From Hyphomicrobiaceae bacterium (GTDB taxonomy: Bacteria; Pseudomonadota; Alphaproteobacteria; Rhizobiales; Hyphomicrobiaceae): a stretch of DNA of 37,888 bases. Made by a program: the position numbers and the translations under genes. The notes under the pieces were generated by a model. It had not been told where the DNA came from, did not search any database, and saw only the letters and a program-made list of their open reading frames with translations. The stretch is taken from contig WBUN01000047.1 of the NCBI GenBank assembly GCA_008933705.1, positions 1 through 37,888 of the forward strand, written 5' to 3'. Shown piece by piece: positions 25,753 to 33,493 of this stretch (positions within the stretch are counted from its first letter, which is position 1; each line of letters begins with the position of its first letter).

Positions 25753-26032
25753 GCGTCTCGTTTTCAGGCAGCTCGAATGCCGTCGTCGTTCACCGTGAGG
25801 ACTACGGGCAAATCGAGATGCTGTCTGCCTCCCCGTCTGCCCAACTTCAAATCATTGCGGGCCGAACGTCAATCGTCCAGGAAGACAATGACTTAGCTAC
25901 CGGTTGCGGCGGTGCAAAGGCAACCCGCACGCGTTTTGCACCTCGGCGGGTCGGGCCGACTTGAAGCTGTCGCCGGCCGCGAGCTATAACCCGCGCCACA
26001 CCAAGGGAAAATTACTCGTCAAGGAGCACGGG

Positions 26033-26455
26033 ATGGCCATCGAGCGTACCTTTTCCATCATCAAGCCGGATGCGACCGCGCGCAACCTGACCGGTGCGAT
26101 CAATGCGGTGATCGAGAAGGCCGGCCTCAGGATCATCGGGCAAAGGCGGGTGCGCTGGAGCACGGCCCAAGCCGAGAAATTCTACGAGGTTCATAAGGCC
26201 CGCCCCTTCTTCGGCGATCTCGTGAGGTTCATGACCTCCGGACCGATCGTCGTTCAGGTTCTGGAAGGCGAGGGGGCGATCAAGAAATACCGCGATGTGA
26301 TGGGTGTCACCGATCCGGCCAAGGCGGAGACCGGCACCATCCGCAAGCAGTTCGCCGAGAGCATTGAGCGCAACTCCGTGCACGGGTCCGACAGCCCGGA
26401 GAACGCCGCCATCGAGATCGCGCTCAATTTCAAGCCGGAAGAGATCGTCGGCTGA
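26033..26455 (+). CDS. ndk: Nucleoside diphosphate kinase
   Basis: Transfers the gamma phosphate of ATP to nucleoside diphosphates through a phosphohistidine. The 140 residues are standard. [15 protein letters not shown] opens the protein, [10 protein letters not shown] and [14 protein letters not shown] follow, and the catalytic His117 is in [16 protein letters not shown] stands seven bases before the ATG at 26033. The upstream open frame to 25904 is not part of the gene. It is followed after 43 bases by the DinB-fold gene on the same strand. Confidence 0.97.
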   Translation: MAIERTFSIIKPDATARNLTGAINAVIEKAGLRIIGQRRVRWSTAQAEKFYEVHKARPFFGDLVRFMTSGPIVVQVLEGEGAIKKYRDVMGVTDPAKAETGTIRKQFAESIERNSVHGSDSPENAAIEIALNFKPEEIVG

Positions 26456-26498
26456 GCCGTGCGCCGATCGGCTGCGGTCCGCATGAAGGAGAGGCGGC

Positions 26499-27002
26499 AT
26501 GATCACACCTGCTTACGTGCAGGCCATGGCGGCCTATAATCGCTGGCAGAACCGCAATCTGTACGGCGCAGCCGATCGGCTCTCCGATGAGGAGCGCAAG
26601 GCGCCGCGCGGTGCCTTCTTCGGCTCCATCCATGGCACGCTCAACCACCTTCTCTGGGGCGACCAGATCTGGATGAGCCGGTTCGCCGGGACGCCCGCGC
26701 CGAAAGCTGCGAGCATCGTCCTGTCCGTCGGCCAGCATGAGGATTGGGCCGAGCTTGGCCGGGAGCGTGCGGCATTCGATGAGACCATCATGGGTTGGGC
26801 GGACCGGCTCGACGCCGGCTGGCTGAGAGGGGATCTGACCTGGTTCTCGGGCGCGGCGGGCCGCGAGATCACCAAGCCCCGTGCCCTGCTCGTCGCGCAC
26901 ATGTTCAATCACCAGACCCACCATCGCGGCCAGGTGCACTGCATGCTGACGCAGTGCGGCCTGAAGCCGGGCGATACCGACATGCCGTTGATGCCCCGCT
27001 AG
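26499..27002 (+). CDS. DinB-fold (DUF664-like) metal-dependent protein
   Basis: 167-residue four-helix-bundle protein of the DinB/YfiT family. The three metal-binding histidines are visible as His50 (HGTLNHLLWGD), His138 and His142 (HMFNHQTHHRGQ). Members range from thiol-dependent transferases and hydrolases (mycothiol, bacillithiol, glutathione) to damage-inducible proteins of unknown role. No partner that would identify the reaction is in the window. GGAGAGG precedes the ATG. It sits between ndk and the molybdopterin oxidoreductase, all on the plus strand. Confidence 0.9.
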   Translation: MITPAYVQAMAAYNRWQNRNLYGAADRLSDEERKAPRGAFFGSIHGTLNHLLWGDQIWMSRFAGTPAPKAASIVLSVGQHEDWAELGRERAAFDETIMGWADRLDAGWLRGDLTWFSGAAGREITKPRALLVAHMFNHQTHHRGQVHCMLTQCGLKPGDTDMPLMPR

Positions 27003-27081
27003 CCCGGCAGCCGGGGGAATCTTGGCCGCTATCGAGAACTCGGATAGCGTCACGCTGTCGACGAAACGGCCAGGAGCCTTC

Positions 27082-29169
27082 ATGAACGCACCCGCCAAGA
27101 TCGCCATCGGCCACTCAGCCTGCCCCCACGACTGTCCATCCACCTGCGCCTTGGATGTCGAGCTGCTGGGCAAGGACCGCATCGGGCGCGTGCACGGCGC
27201 CAAGGACAACAGCTATACGGCCGGTGTGATCTGCGCCAAGGTCGCCCGCTACGCCGAGCGCGTCCATCATCCCGATCGGCTGCTGCACCCGTTGCGCCGC
27301 AAGGGCCCCAAGGGCTCCGGCCAATTTGAGCGCATCTCCTGGGATGACGCCCTCGACATCACCGCCGAGGCCATGCTTGCCGCCGAGCGGCGGCACGGCC
27401 CGGAGGCGGTCTGGCCCTACTACTATGCCGGCACCATGGGCCTTCTGATGCGCGACGGCATCAACCGGCTGCGCCATGCCAAGCGCTACTCGCAGATGTT
27501 CCAATCCATCTGCACGACGCTGGCCTGGACCGGCTTCATCGCCGGCACCGGCAGGCTCGCGGGGCCCGATCCGCGCGAGATGGCCCAATCCGATCTGGTG
27601 GTGATCTGGGGCACCAATCCCGTCAGCACGCAGGTCAACGTGATGACTCACGCCATGCGGGCCCGCAAGCAGCGCGGCGCCAGGATCGTGGCCATCGATA
27701 TCTATCAGAACGGCACCATGCAGCAGGCCGACTTGGCGCTGTGCCTGAGACCCGGCACGGACGGCGCACTGGCCTGCGCGGTCATGCACGTTCTCTTCCG
27801 CGACGGCCATGCCAACCGGCCCTATCTCGAGAAATACACCGATTGTCCGGATGAGCTCGAGCAGCACGTGAAGGCGAAGACACCGGAATGGGCCAGCGCC
27901 ATCACCGGCCTCGCCGTCGCCGAGATCGAGACTTTCGCGCGCATGGTGGGCACGACGCCGCGCAGCTTCTTCCGCCTCGGCTACGGCTTCGCACGCTCGC
28001 GCAACGGCGCCCACAACATGCACGCGGCGCTGTGCATCCCGACCGTCACGGGAGCCTGGCTGCACGAGGGCGGCGGCGCGTTCCACAACAACGGCGCCAT
28101 CTTCCATTGGAACAAGTCGCTGATCGAAGGCCTGGACGTCGCCGACCCGCGCGTGCGCACGCTTGACATGTCGCGCATCGGTCCGGTGCTCACCGGCGAT
28201 CCCTACGACCTCAAGGGCGGCCCGCCCGTAACCGCCCTGTTCATCCAGAACATGAACCCGGTGCAGGTGGCACCCGAGCAGCGCAAGGTGAAGGCCGGCT
28301 TCGCACGCGAGGACTTGTTCACGTGCGTGCATGAGCAGTTCATGACGGCGACGGCACGGATGGCGGACATCGTGCTGCCGGCCACCATGTTCCTCGAGCA
28401 CGACGACCTCTATCAGGCCGGCGGCCAGCAAAGCATCCTCTTCGGGCCCAAGCTGATCGAGCCGCCGGGCGCGTGCCGGTCGAACCACGAGGTCATCGTC
28501 GGCTTGGCCAAGCGCGTCGGTGCCGAGCATCGCGGCTTCGACATGACGCCCCGCGAGATCATCGACTGGACGCTGCGCAACTCGCGCTGGGGCACACTCG
28601 ATGAGCTCGAAGCCAAGAAGTGGATCGACTGCCAACCCGATTTCGAGACGTCGCACTACGTGAACGGTTTCGGCTATCCCGACCGCAAGTTCCGCTTCAA
28701 GCCGGACTGGCCCAAGGTGCCGGCCGGGCGCAGCTACGACTGGGGCCTCGGCCGCGATATGCCGCGCCTGCCCGGCCACTGGGACGTGATCGAGGAGGCG
28801 GACCCTCAACATCCGTTCCGGCTCGCGACCAGCCCGGCGCGGGACTACCTCAACTCGTCCTTCAACGAGACGCCCACCAGCCGTGCAAAGGCCGGCCCAC
28901 CGCGCGTCAAGGTGCACCCCGACGACCTTGCCATGCTCGGCATCGCCGACGGAGCGCGGGTGCGCATGGGCAACGAGCGCGGCGAGATCGCGCTTGCGGC
29001 GGAGGCCTTCGCCGGCCTGCAGCGCGGTGTCGTCATCGTCGAGAGCATTGCGCCCAACGACCAGTTCGAAGGAGGCCGCGGCATCAATACGCTGACGAGC
29101 GCCGACCAGGTCGCGCCCTTCGGCGGCGCCGCCTTTCACGACAATCACGTTTGGCTGCGGGCGGCGTGA
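27082..29169 (+). CDS. Molybdopterin (Mo-bisMGD) oxidoreductase with N-terminal 4Fe-4S cluster
   Basis: 695-residue member of the DMSO-reductase superfamily. The N-terminal cluster motif is Cys14-x3-Cys18-x3-Cys22-x28-Cys51. The likely molybdenum ligand is Cys144 (QSICTTLAW). Domain features such as VVIWGTNPVSTQVN, RPGTDGALACAVMHVLF and FIQNMNPVQVAP follow, and a C-terminal molydopterin-dinucleotide-binding domain starts at ~575 (FRLATSPARDYLNSSFNET). No Tat signal is present, so the enzyme should be cytoplasmic. No electron-transfer subunit or chaperone gene adjoins it. Substrate is unknown; the Cys ligand and cluster are compatible with formate-, nitrate- or thio-type reactions. CAGGAG precedes the ATG at 27082. 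A Rid-family gene follows after 31 bases. Confidence 0.92.
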   Translation: MNAPAKIAIGHSACPHDCPSTCALDVELLGKDRIGRVHGAKDNSYTAGVICAKVARYAERVHHPDRLLHPLRRKGPKGSGQFERISWDDALDITAEAMLAAERRHGPEAVWPYYYAGTMGLLMRDGINRLRHAKRYSQMFQSICTTLAWTGFIAGTGRLAGPDPREMAQSDLVVIWGTNPVSTQVNVMTHAMRARKQRGARIVAIDIYQNGTMQQADLALCLRPGTDGALACAVMHVLFRDGHANRPYLEKYTDCPDELEQHVKAKTPEWASAITGLAVAEIETFARMVGTTPRSFFRLGYGFARSRNGAHNMHAALCIPTVTGAWLHEGGGAFHNNGAIFHWNKSLIEGLDVADPRVRTLDMSRIGPVLTGDPYDLKGGPPVTALFIQNMNPVQVAPEQRKVKAGFAREDLFTCVHEQFMTATARMADIVLPATMFLEHDDLYQAGGQQSILFGPKLIEPPGACRSNHEVIVGLAKRVGAEHRGFDMTPREIIDWTLRNSRWGTLDELEAKKWIDCQPDFETSHYVNGFGYPDRKFRFKPDWPKVPAGRSYDWGLGRDMPRLPGHWDVIEEADPQHPFRLATSPARDYLNSSFNETPTSRAKAGPPRVKVHPDDLAMLGIADGARVRMGNERGEIALAAEAFAGLQRGVVIVESIAPNDQFEGGRGINTLTSADQVAPFGGAAFHDNHVWLRAA

Positions 29170-29200
29170 GCCCCCAGGGAAACGTCCGAGGGAGGAAGAA

Positions 29201-29623
29201 ATGGCAGGCAAGTCAGGCGTCACTTACGTCAATCCGCCGAGCGCCCCGCCGGTGCAGGGCATGTACTCGCACGTCGCACGCATGCAGCCGGGCGAGCTTG
29301 CCTTCATCGCCGGCCAGGTTGCGATCGACGCCAAGGGCGTTCCCGTCGGCGTGGGCGATATGGCCGCGCAGGTGAACGCCGTGTTCGCCAACCTCGAGGC
29401 CATCCTGAAGGACCTCGGCGCCGGCTTCGAGTCGATCGTTCAGTTCACAACCTATCTCACCAAGGCGGACAACATCCCGGCTTTCATGTCTGCCCGGTCG
29501 GCCTTGTTTCCCAAGCTTTTTCCCGGCGGCAAATGCCCGCCCAACACGCTGCTCGTCATCGACCGTCTGGTGAAGCCCGAATTCCTGATCGAGGTCGAGG
29601 CCATCGCCCGCGTCCCGGGCTGA
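29201..29623 (+). CDS. Rid (YjgF/YER057c/UK114) family protein lacking the RidA arginine
   Basis: 140-residue trimeric-fold protein of the Rid family (VARMQPGELAFIAGQVAID, then VFANLEAILKDLG and IVQFTTYLTKADNIPAFM). Archetypal RidA hydrolyses reactive enamines and imines with an Arg in the motif near FPARSCVEV. The matching position here reads CPPNTLLV, with Asn where the Arg would be, so imine deaminase activity is doubtful and this is more likely one of the Rid subfamilies of unknown activity. GGGAGGAAGAA precedes the ATG. It is 31 bases behind the molybdenum enzyme and probably in the same operon. Confidence 0.9.
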   Translation: MAGKSGVTYVNPPSAPPVQGMYSHVARMQPGELAFIAGQVAIDAKGVPVGVGDMAAQVNAVFANLEAILKDLGAGFESIVQFTTYLTKADNIPAFMSARSALFPKLFPGGKCPPNTLLVIDRLVKPEFLIEVEAIARVPG

Positions 29624-29645
29624 TCTCGATCTGTTGAAGGCCGGC

Positions 29646-29671
29646 ATGGCGAGAGCTATTGCCATCCTTTT
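29646..29671 (+). terminator. Weak hairpin plus T-run after the Rid gene
   Basis: ATGGC (29646-29650) pairs with GCCAT (29661-29665) across a 10-base loop, and CCTTTT follows directly. It begins 22 bases after the Rid stop. The stem is short, so this is only a candidate Rho-independent terminator. Confidence 0.3.
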
Positions 29672-29822
29672 GCACTGAACGATACGCTGTTTGCCATTGC
29701 GCAACAGACGGGAGGACCAAAACAGCCTCGCCTTCCCCGGCGCACCTGCATTTTCGCGCCGGGACGCACTTTCACTGATCTTACGAAAAGACAAAAAAAT
29801 CATTCACTCGAGGAGGAACGCC

Positions 29823-31040
29823 ATGAGTCCGCTGCACAGCAGGCACGGCTTGGGGTTTGCCGCCGGGCTTGCCGCCATTCTCGTTTCAGCCACCGCCATC
29901 ACCGCGCAGGAGAAGAAGGACGAGGAGCCGTTCTGGGCCAAGGGGCGGCCGAAAACCGATGCGGCCATGAAAATGGCTCCCGTCGCGGCGCCACCAGTAC
30001 CCACGCCGGCCGACAAGCTACCCGTCCTCAAGGCGCCGCCGGGCTTCAAGGTCGAAGTCTACGCCAGCGGCATCCTCGATGCGCGCGGGCTGCGCCGGGG
30101 CGACAAGGGCACCATCTTCGTCAGCTCGCTGTTCGTCGCCGGCAAGATCTACGCGGTGACCGGCGAGAAGGGCAAACGCCAGGTCAAGACCATCGCCAGC
30201 GACCTGATGCTGCCCAACGGCATCGAGTTCCGCGGCGGCTCGCTGTACGTCGCCACGCCCAAGCAGATTACACGCTACGACAAGATCGAGGACAGCCTCG
30301 ACAAGCCGCCGCAGCCCGTCGTGGTCTACGACAAGCTGCCGGGCGATGTCCCTCACGGGTGGAAGTTCATCAAGTTCGGTCCGGACGGCAAGCTCTACGT
30401 GCCGATCGGCGCCCCCTGCAACATCTGCGATCCGCCCGCCACGCATGCGCAAATCTTCAAGATCAACGCGGACGGCAGCGGCGTGGAGGTGGTCGCCCGC
30501 GGCGTGCGCAACACGGTCGGCTTCGACTTCCATCCCAGGACCGGCGAGCTGTGGTTCACCGACAACCAGCGCGACTGGCTGTCCGAGGACATGCCGCTCG
30601 ACGAGCTGAACCGCATCACCAAGCCCGGCAGCCAGCACTTCGGCTTCCCCTACTGCCATTCCGGCCTGATGACGGATCCGGAGTTCGGCTGGGGCAAGTC
30701 GTGTGACGACTACACCAAGCCGGCTGCCCTGCTCGGCCCGCACGCGGCCCCGCTCGGCATGCGCTTCTACACGGGCAACAAGTTCCCTGCCAAATACCGC
30801 GGCGCCATCTTCATCGCCCGGCACGGCCCGTGGAACCGCACCAAGAAATACGCCGACGTGTCGGTGGCGTATCTCGACGCTAGCGGCAAGGTGACCTCGG
30901 TGCAGCCGTTCCTGACCGGCTTCGTCAAGGACAACCAGTACCTCGGCCGCCCGGTTGACCTGCTGGTGATGCCGGACGGCTCCCTGCTGGTCTCCGACGA
31001 CCACAACGGCGCCATCTACCGCGTCTCGTATGGCGGATAG
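29823..31040 (+). CDS. Periplasmic PQQ-dependent sugar/sorbosone dehydrogenase-like protein
   Basis: 405 residues with a signal peptide (~1-28, cut near TAITAQ) and a six-bladed beta-propeller of the soluble glucose dehydrogenase/L-sorbosone dehydrogenase type. Family markers are LPVLKAPPGFKVEVYA, LMLPNGIEF, GPDGKLYVPIGAPCNICDPP, GVRNTVGFDFHPRTGELWFTDN and IFIARHGPWNR. Such enzymes oxidise sugars or aldehydes with pyrroloquinoline quinone and pass electrons to a cytochrome c. The next gene encodes a dihaem cytochrome c and overlaps this one by 11 bases, which fits. The substrate and actual PQQ use are inferred from the family. GAGGAGGAACGCC before the ATG is a strong ribosome-binding site. 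Confidence 0.88.
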   Translation: MSPLHSRHGLGFAAGLAAILVSATAITAQEKKDEEPFWAKGRPKTDAAMKMAPVAAPPVPTPADKLPVLKAPPGFKVEVYASGILDARGLRRGDKGTIFVSSLFVAGKIYAVTGEKGKRQVKTIASDLMLPNGIEFRGGSLYVATPKQITRYDKIEDSLDKPPQPVVVYDKLPGDVPHGWKFIKFGPDGKLYVPIGAPCNICDPPATHAQIFKINADGSGVEVVARGVRNTVGFDFHPRTGELWFTDNQRDWLSEDMPLDELNRITKPGSQHFGFPYCHSGLMTDPEFGWGKSCDDYTKPAALLGPHAAPLGMRFYTGNKFPAKYRGAIFIARHGPWNRTKKYADVSVAYLDASGKVTSVQPFLTGFVKDNQYLGRPVDLLVMPDGSLLVSDDHNGAIYRVSYGG

Positions 31041-31647
31041 CACATCGCACCGTGCGCGGAGGCGGCTTCTCGCCTCCGTGCCTCTGCTGGCCGCAGCGCT
31101 CCTGCTCCCGAGTGTCCAACGCGCGCCGGCCGCTTCGCTCCGGGAGCAGATCGCGCAGTGCGCGACCTGCCATGGCGAGAACGGTCAATCGCAGAACCCG
31201 GACATTCCCTCGATCGCCGGACAGCCCAAGCTGTTCGTCATGTACCAGCTGTTCTTCTATCGCGAGGGGCGCCGCAAGCATGCCGACATGAATCGCATCG
31301 CCAGGGCCATGAGCGATGCCGACCTGCAGGCGATATCGGACCACGTCGCCAGCCTTCCCGCCCCGCCGCCTGCAACCCGCGCCATCGACGACCCGGCACG
31401 CTACCGGCGCGGCGCCGCGCTCGCCGAGCAGCGCTTCTGCCAGTCCTGCCACAACGCCGACTACTCGGGGCGCGAGCAGATGCCGCGCGTAGCCGGCCAG
31501 CACGAGCCCTATCTGCTCAAGGCGCTCAAGGACTACCGCGCGGGCGCGCGCATCGGCACCCAGGCGGCCATGGCGGAGGCCGTGCGCGGCCTCGACGATG
31601 CGGGCCTCGGCGATCTTGCCTATTTCTTGGCCCGTTTCCGCCCCTAG
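31030..31647 (+). CDS. Dihaem c-type cytochrome (cytochrome c4-like)
   Basis: 205 residues with a signal peptide (Arg-rich start, hydrophobic ~13-28, probable cut after PAA at ~35). There are two haem-binding motifs: CATCH (Cys44, Cys47, His48) and CQSCH (Cys137, Cys140, His141). The two halves look like a tandem class I cytochrome with candidate axial Met residues downstream of each motif (MNRIARAMSD; MAEAVRGLD). It is the likely electron acceptor of the dehydrogenase encoded immediately upstream, with translation coupled through an 11-base overlap. The TAG stop codon lies inside the first arm of the palindrome at 31644, so the repeat itself supplies the end of the gene. Confidence 0.93.
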   Translation: MADSTSHRARRRLLASVPLLAAALLLPSVQRAPAASLREQIAQCATCHGENGQSQNPDIPSIAGQPKLFVMYQLFFYREGRRKHADMNRIARAMSDADLQAISDHVASLPAPPPATRAIDDPARYRRGAALAEQRFCQSCHNADYSGREQMPRVAGQHEPYLLKALKDYRAGARIGTQAAMAEAVRGLDDAGLGDLAYFLARFRP

Positions 31648-31718
31648 TGTCCCGATCGCGAAGTTCGTCACCATCTGCGGCACGCTCCGAACGAACTTCG
31701 CGATCGAAAGGACACTAG
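31644..31718. repeat. Long imperfect palindrome 1 (type A)
   Basis: Arms 31644-31668 and 31691-31718. The outer stem is 9 bp (CTAGTGTCC/GGACACTAG), then a three-base bulge AAA on the right arm (31707-31709), then a 16-bp inner stem CGATCGCGAAGTTCGT and a 22-base loop. The left arm includes the TAG stop of the cytochrome gene. Confidence 0.9.
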
Positions 31719-31731
31719 CAAGTCTATGATT

Positions 31732-31809
31732 CTAGTGTGGTTCAGATTCCGAAGTCCGCTTCGGAGGCTGGTCGCACGGTGGTAGCGGACTTCGGAATCA
31801 CCACACTAG
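31732..31809. repeat. Long imperfect palindrome 2 (type A, opposite orientation)
   Basis: The outer stem is 10 bp (CTAGTGTGGT/ACCACACTAG), then a three-base bulge TCA on the left arm (31742-31744), then a 16-bp inner stem GATTCCGAAGTCCGCT and a 23-base loop. It is related to palindrome 1, but the bulge is on the other arm and stem bases differ in compensated pairs. Its last TAG is shared with the start of palindrome 3. Confidence 0.9.
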
Positions 31810-31880
31810 AGCAGGATCGCTTCAGATTGAATCACCTCGCCCCATGAGCAACGGCGCGGCTGAAGCGTGAATCCTGCTCT
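31808..31880. repeat. Long imperfect palindrome 3 (type B)
   Basis: The outer stem is 10 bp (AGAGCAGGAT/ATCCTGCTCT), then a three-base bulge TGA on the right arm (31868-31870), then an 8-bp inner stem CGCTTCAG/CTGAAGCG and a 34-base loop. TGA on the right arm equals TCA on the left arm when read from the other strand. Confidence 0.85.
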
Positions 31881-31892
31881 GCTTCCTTGGTG

Positions 31893-31955
31893 TAGAGCGA
31901 GATTCACGTTCTTGAATGGAAGCCAAGTGCTTCCATCAAGAACGATCTCGCTCTA
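31893..31955. repeat. Long imperfect palindrome 4 (type B, opposite orientation)
   Basis: The outer stem is 11 bp (TAGAGCGAGAT/ATCTCGCTCTA), then a three-base bulge TCA on the left arm (31904-31906), then 8 bp (CGTTCTTG), a one-base A bulge, 8 bp (ATGGAAGC) and the 5-base loop CAAGT. It shares AGAGC, GATTCACG and the bulge with the reverse strand of palindrome 3. The remaining 138 bases up to nadD show nothing further. Confidence 0.9.
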
Positions 31956-32093
31956 GCGTCGCGGCTCGCCTCCGCACAAGTCACGGGCCGTCTCCAGGGA
32001 GCTGCGGCAAAGGCGTTGGCGGCAAAGCCCTTTCGCGCGGCGAAGTCCTCGCGCTACTATCTCCCTCGCGTCAGTGAACCGTTGCGTGAGTAC

Positions 32094-32849
32094 ATGGCCC
32101 CACCTCCCAAGCATTTCGGCCGCATCAAGGCCCATCCTCCCCTTGCCGCTCCCGGCCAGACCATCGGCCTGCTCGGCGGCTCCTTCAACCCGCCCCATGC
32201 CGCACACCGCCTGATCAGCGAGACCGCGCTGAAGCGCCTGGGGCTGGACAAGGTGTGGTGGGTGGTCTCACCCGGCAATCCGCTCAAGCGGCGGTCGGAC
32301 CAGGCGCCGCTCGCCGAGCGCATGGTCCTGTGCCGGGCGGTGGCGAAGAACCCGCGCATCGAGATCACCGATTTCGAGGTCGATCTGCCAACCCCGTACA
32401 CGGCCTCCACGCTCGCCTTCCTCAAGAGCCGCAGCCCGCTGGTCCGCTTCGTGTGGATCATGGGCGCGGATAACCTCGCGAGCTTCGACCGCTGGCGCAA
32501 CTGGCGCGAGATCTTCACGACCGTGCCGGTGGTGGTGGTGGACCGGCCCGGCTGGCGCATGAAGGCGCTGGCATCGAAGGCCGCGCGGGCCTTTGCCGCC
32601 CAGCGCGTCCCCGAGACGGAGGCAAGGTTGCTGGCACACATGCCGGCGCCGGCATGGACCTTCCTGACCGGGCCGCTGTCGCATGTTTCCTCGACCGCCT
32701 TGCGCAACAAGGCGAAAGCACGCAGCCAATCCGTTGCAAAAAGGGTACATGCGCCCTCCGAGCTGCCCTGGAGGAAGGCCGCCCCGGAGGCTGCCGAACA
32801 GCCGAAAGTCGAGGCGCCGCCGGTGAGCGACACCGCCGCCGCCGGCTGA
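32094..32849 (+). CDS. nadD: Nicotinate-nucleotide adenylyltransferase
   Basis: Forms nicotinic acid adenine dinucleotide from nicotinate mononucleotide and ATP, the penultimate step of NAD synthesis. Visible are the nucleotidyltransferase motif GSFNPPHAAH (29-38), VRFVWIMGADNL with the substrate pocket, and the C-terminal ATP motif SHVSSTALRNK. A basic, Pro/Ala-rich tail of ~45 residues follows the catalytic domain, giving 251 residues against ~200-220 usual. The ATG at 32094 is chosen, but no good ribosome-binding site precedes it and an in-frame TTG at 32016 is possible. rsfS and rlmH follow, the order common in alphaproteobacteria. The expected upstream neighbour proA is absent. Confidence 0.94.
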   Translation: MAPPPKHFGRIKAHPPLAAPGQTIGLLGGSFNPPHAAHRLISETALKRLGLDKVWWVVSPGNPLKRRSDQAPLAERMVLCRAVAKNPRIEITDFEVDLPTPYTASTLAFLKSRSPLVRFVWIMGADNLASFDRWRNWREIFTTVPVVVVDRPGWRMKALASKAARAFAAQRVPETEARLLAHMPAPAWTFLTGPLSHVSSTALRNKAKARSQSVAKRVHAPSELPWRKAAPEAAEQPKVEAPPVSDTAAAG

Positions 32850-32860
32850 CACGGGCACCG

Positions 32861-32880
32861 CCTGCCTCTTGAAAGGCAGG
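32861..32880 (+). terminator. Hairpin between nadD and rsfS
   Basis: Perfect 7-bp stem CCTGCCT/AGGCAGG with a 6-base loop, 11 bases after the nadD stop. G-rich sequence and then GTTTATCTTTG follow. The T-rich part is too far off for a typical intrinsic terminator, so partial termination or RNA protection is as likely. Confidence 0.3.
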
Positions 32881-33016
32881 GGGGCGAGCGTTTATCTTTG
32901 TCAAGCGAGTCTCGCCGTACTCGTCGCGAGCTCGCAGTGAGCGCACGAGCTGGTGCATCGGGTCTCGTGCGCGTCCACCCCAACGGGTTTGATGGCGAAA
33001 GGATATCCAGCACAAG

Positions 33017-33424
33017 ATGTCAACAGCACTTGAGGGTGCTCTTGAGAGCACGCCTCCGGCCGAACTCGTGTCCAGACACGACTCGGGAGCCCTGCTCGCC
33101 CACCTCATGGCCTGGCTCGATGACGCCAAAGCCGAGAACGTGGTGGCGATCGACATCAAGGCCAAGTCATCCATCGGCGACTACATGGTGATCGCCTCGG
33201 GCCGGTCCGACCGGCACGTTGGCGCGATCGCCGACCAGCTCCAGCGCAAGCTCAAGGATGCCGGCTACGGCCGCATTCGCATCGAGGGCCAGCCCCAGTG
33301 CGACTGGGTGCTGATCGACGTCGGCGACATCATCGTCCACGTTTTTCGTCCCGAGGTTCGCGAGTTCTACAACCTCGAGAAGATGTGGTCGGCCGAGCGC
33401 CCGAGCGATCCGACGACGCACTGA
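33017..33424 (+). CDS. rsfS: Ribosomal silencing factor RsfS
   Basis: Binds ribosomal protein L14 and blocks joining of the subunits, lowering translation in starvation or stationary phase. The 135 residues contain the family pattern: LDDAKAENVVAIDIK, then the core SSIGDYMVIASGRSDRHV, GQPQCDWVLIDVGDIIVHVF and REFYNLEKMW. About 25 residues precede the conserved domain, and the start at 33017 has only a distant AAGGA, so the true start may be somewhat later. It sits between nadD and rlmH as in many bacteria. Confidence 0.95.
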   Translation: MSTALEGALESTPPAELVSRHDSGALLAHLMAWLDDAKAENVVAIDIKAKSSIGDYMVIASGRSDRHVGAIADQLQRKLKDAGYGRIRIEGQPQCDWVLIDVGDIIVHVFRPEVREFYNLEKMWSAERPSDPTTH

Positions 33425-33493
33425 AGCGCGCCGGCTCCGGGCGCGGCGATCGAGGCATCTCTGCCGGCAGTTGCCGGGGCGGGGGAGTTTGTC

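Noticed and set aside
27115-29223. 702-codon open frame on the minus strand
   Set aside because: Shadow of the molybdopterin oxidoreductase; Arg/Ala/Gly/His-rich translation without recognisable domains.
31644-31955. CRISPR array
   Set aside because: The repeats here are palindromes of differing sequence, not direct repeats with regular spacers, and no cas gene is present.
31953-32207. 84-codon minus-strand frame over the nadD start
   Set aside because: Overlaps the N-terminal catalytic motif of nadD in antisense and ends inside palindrome 4; no ribosome-binding site or similarity.
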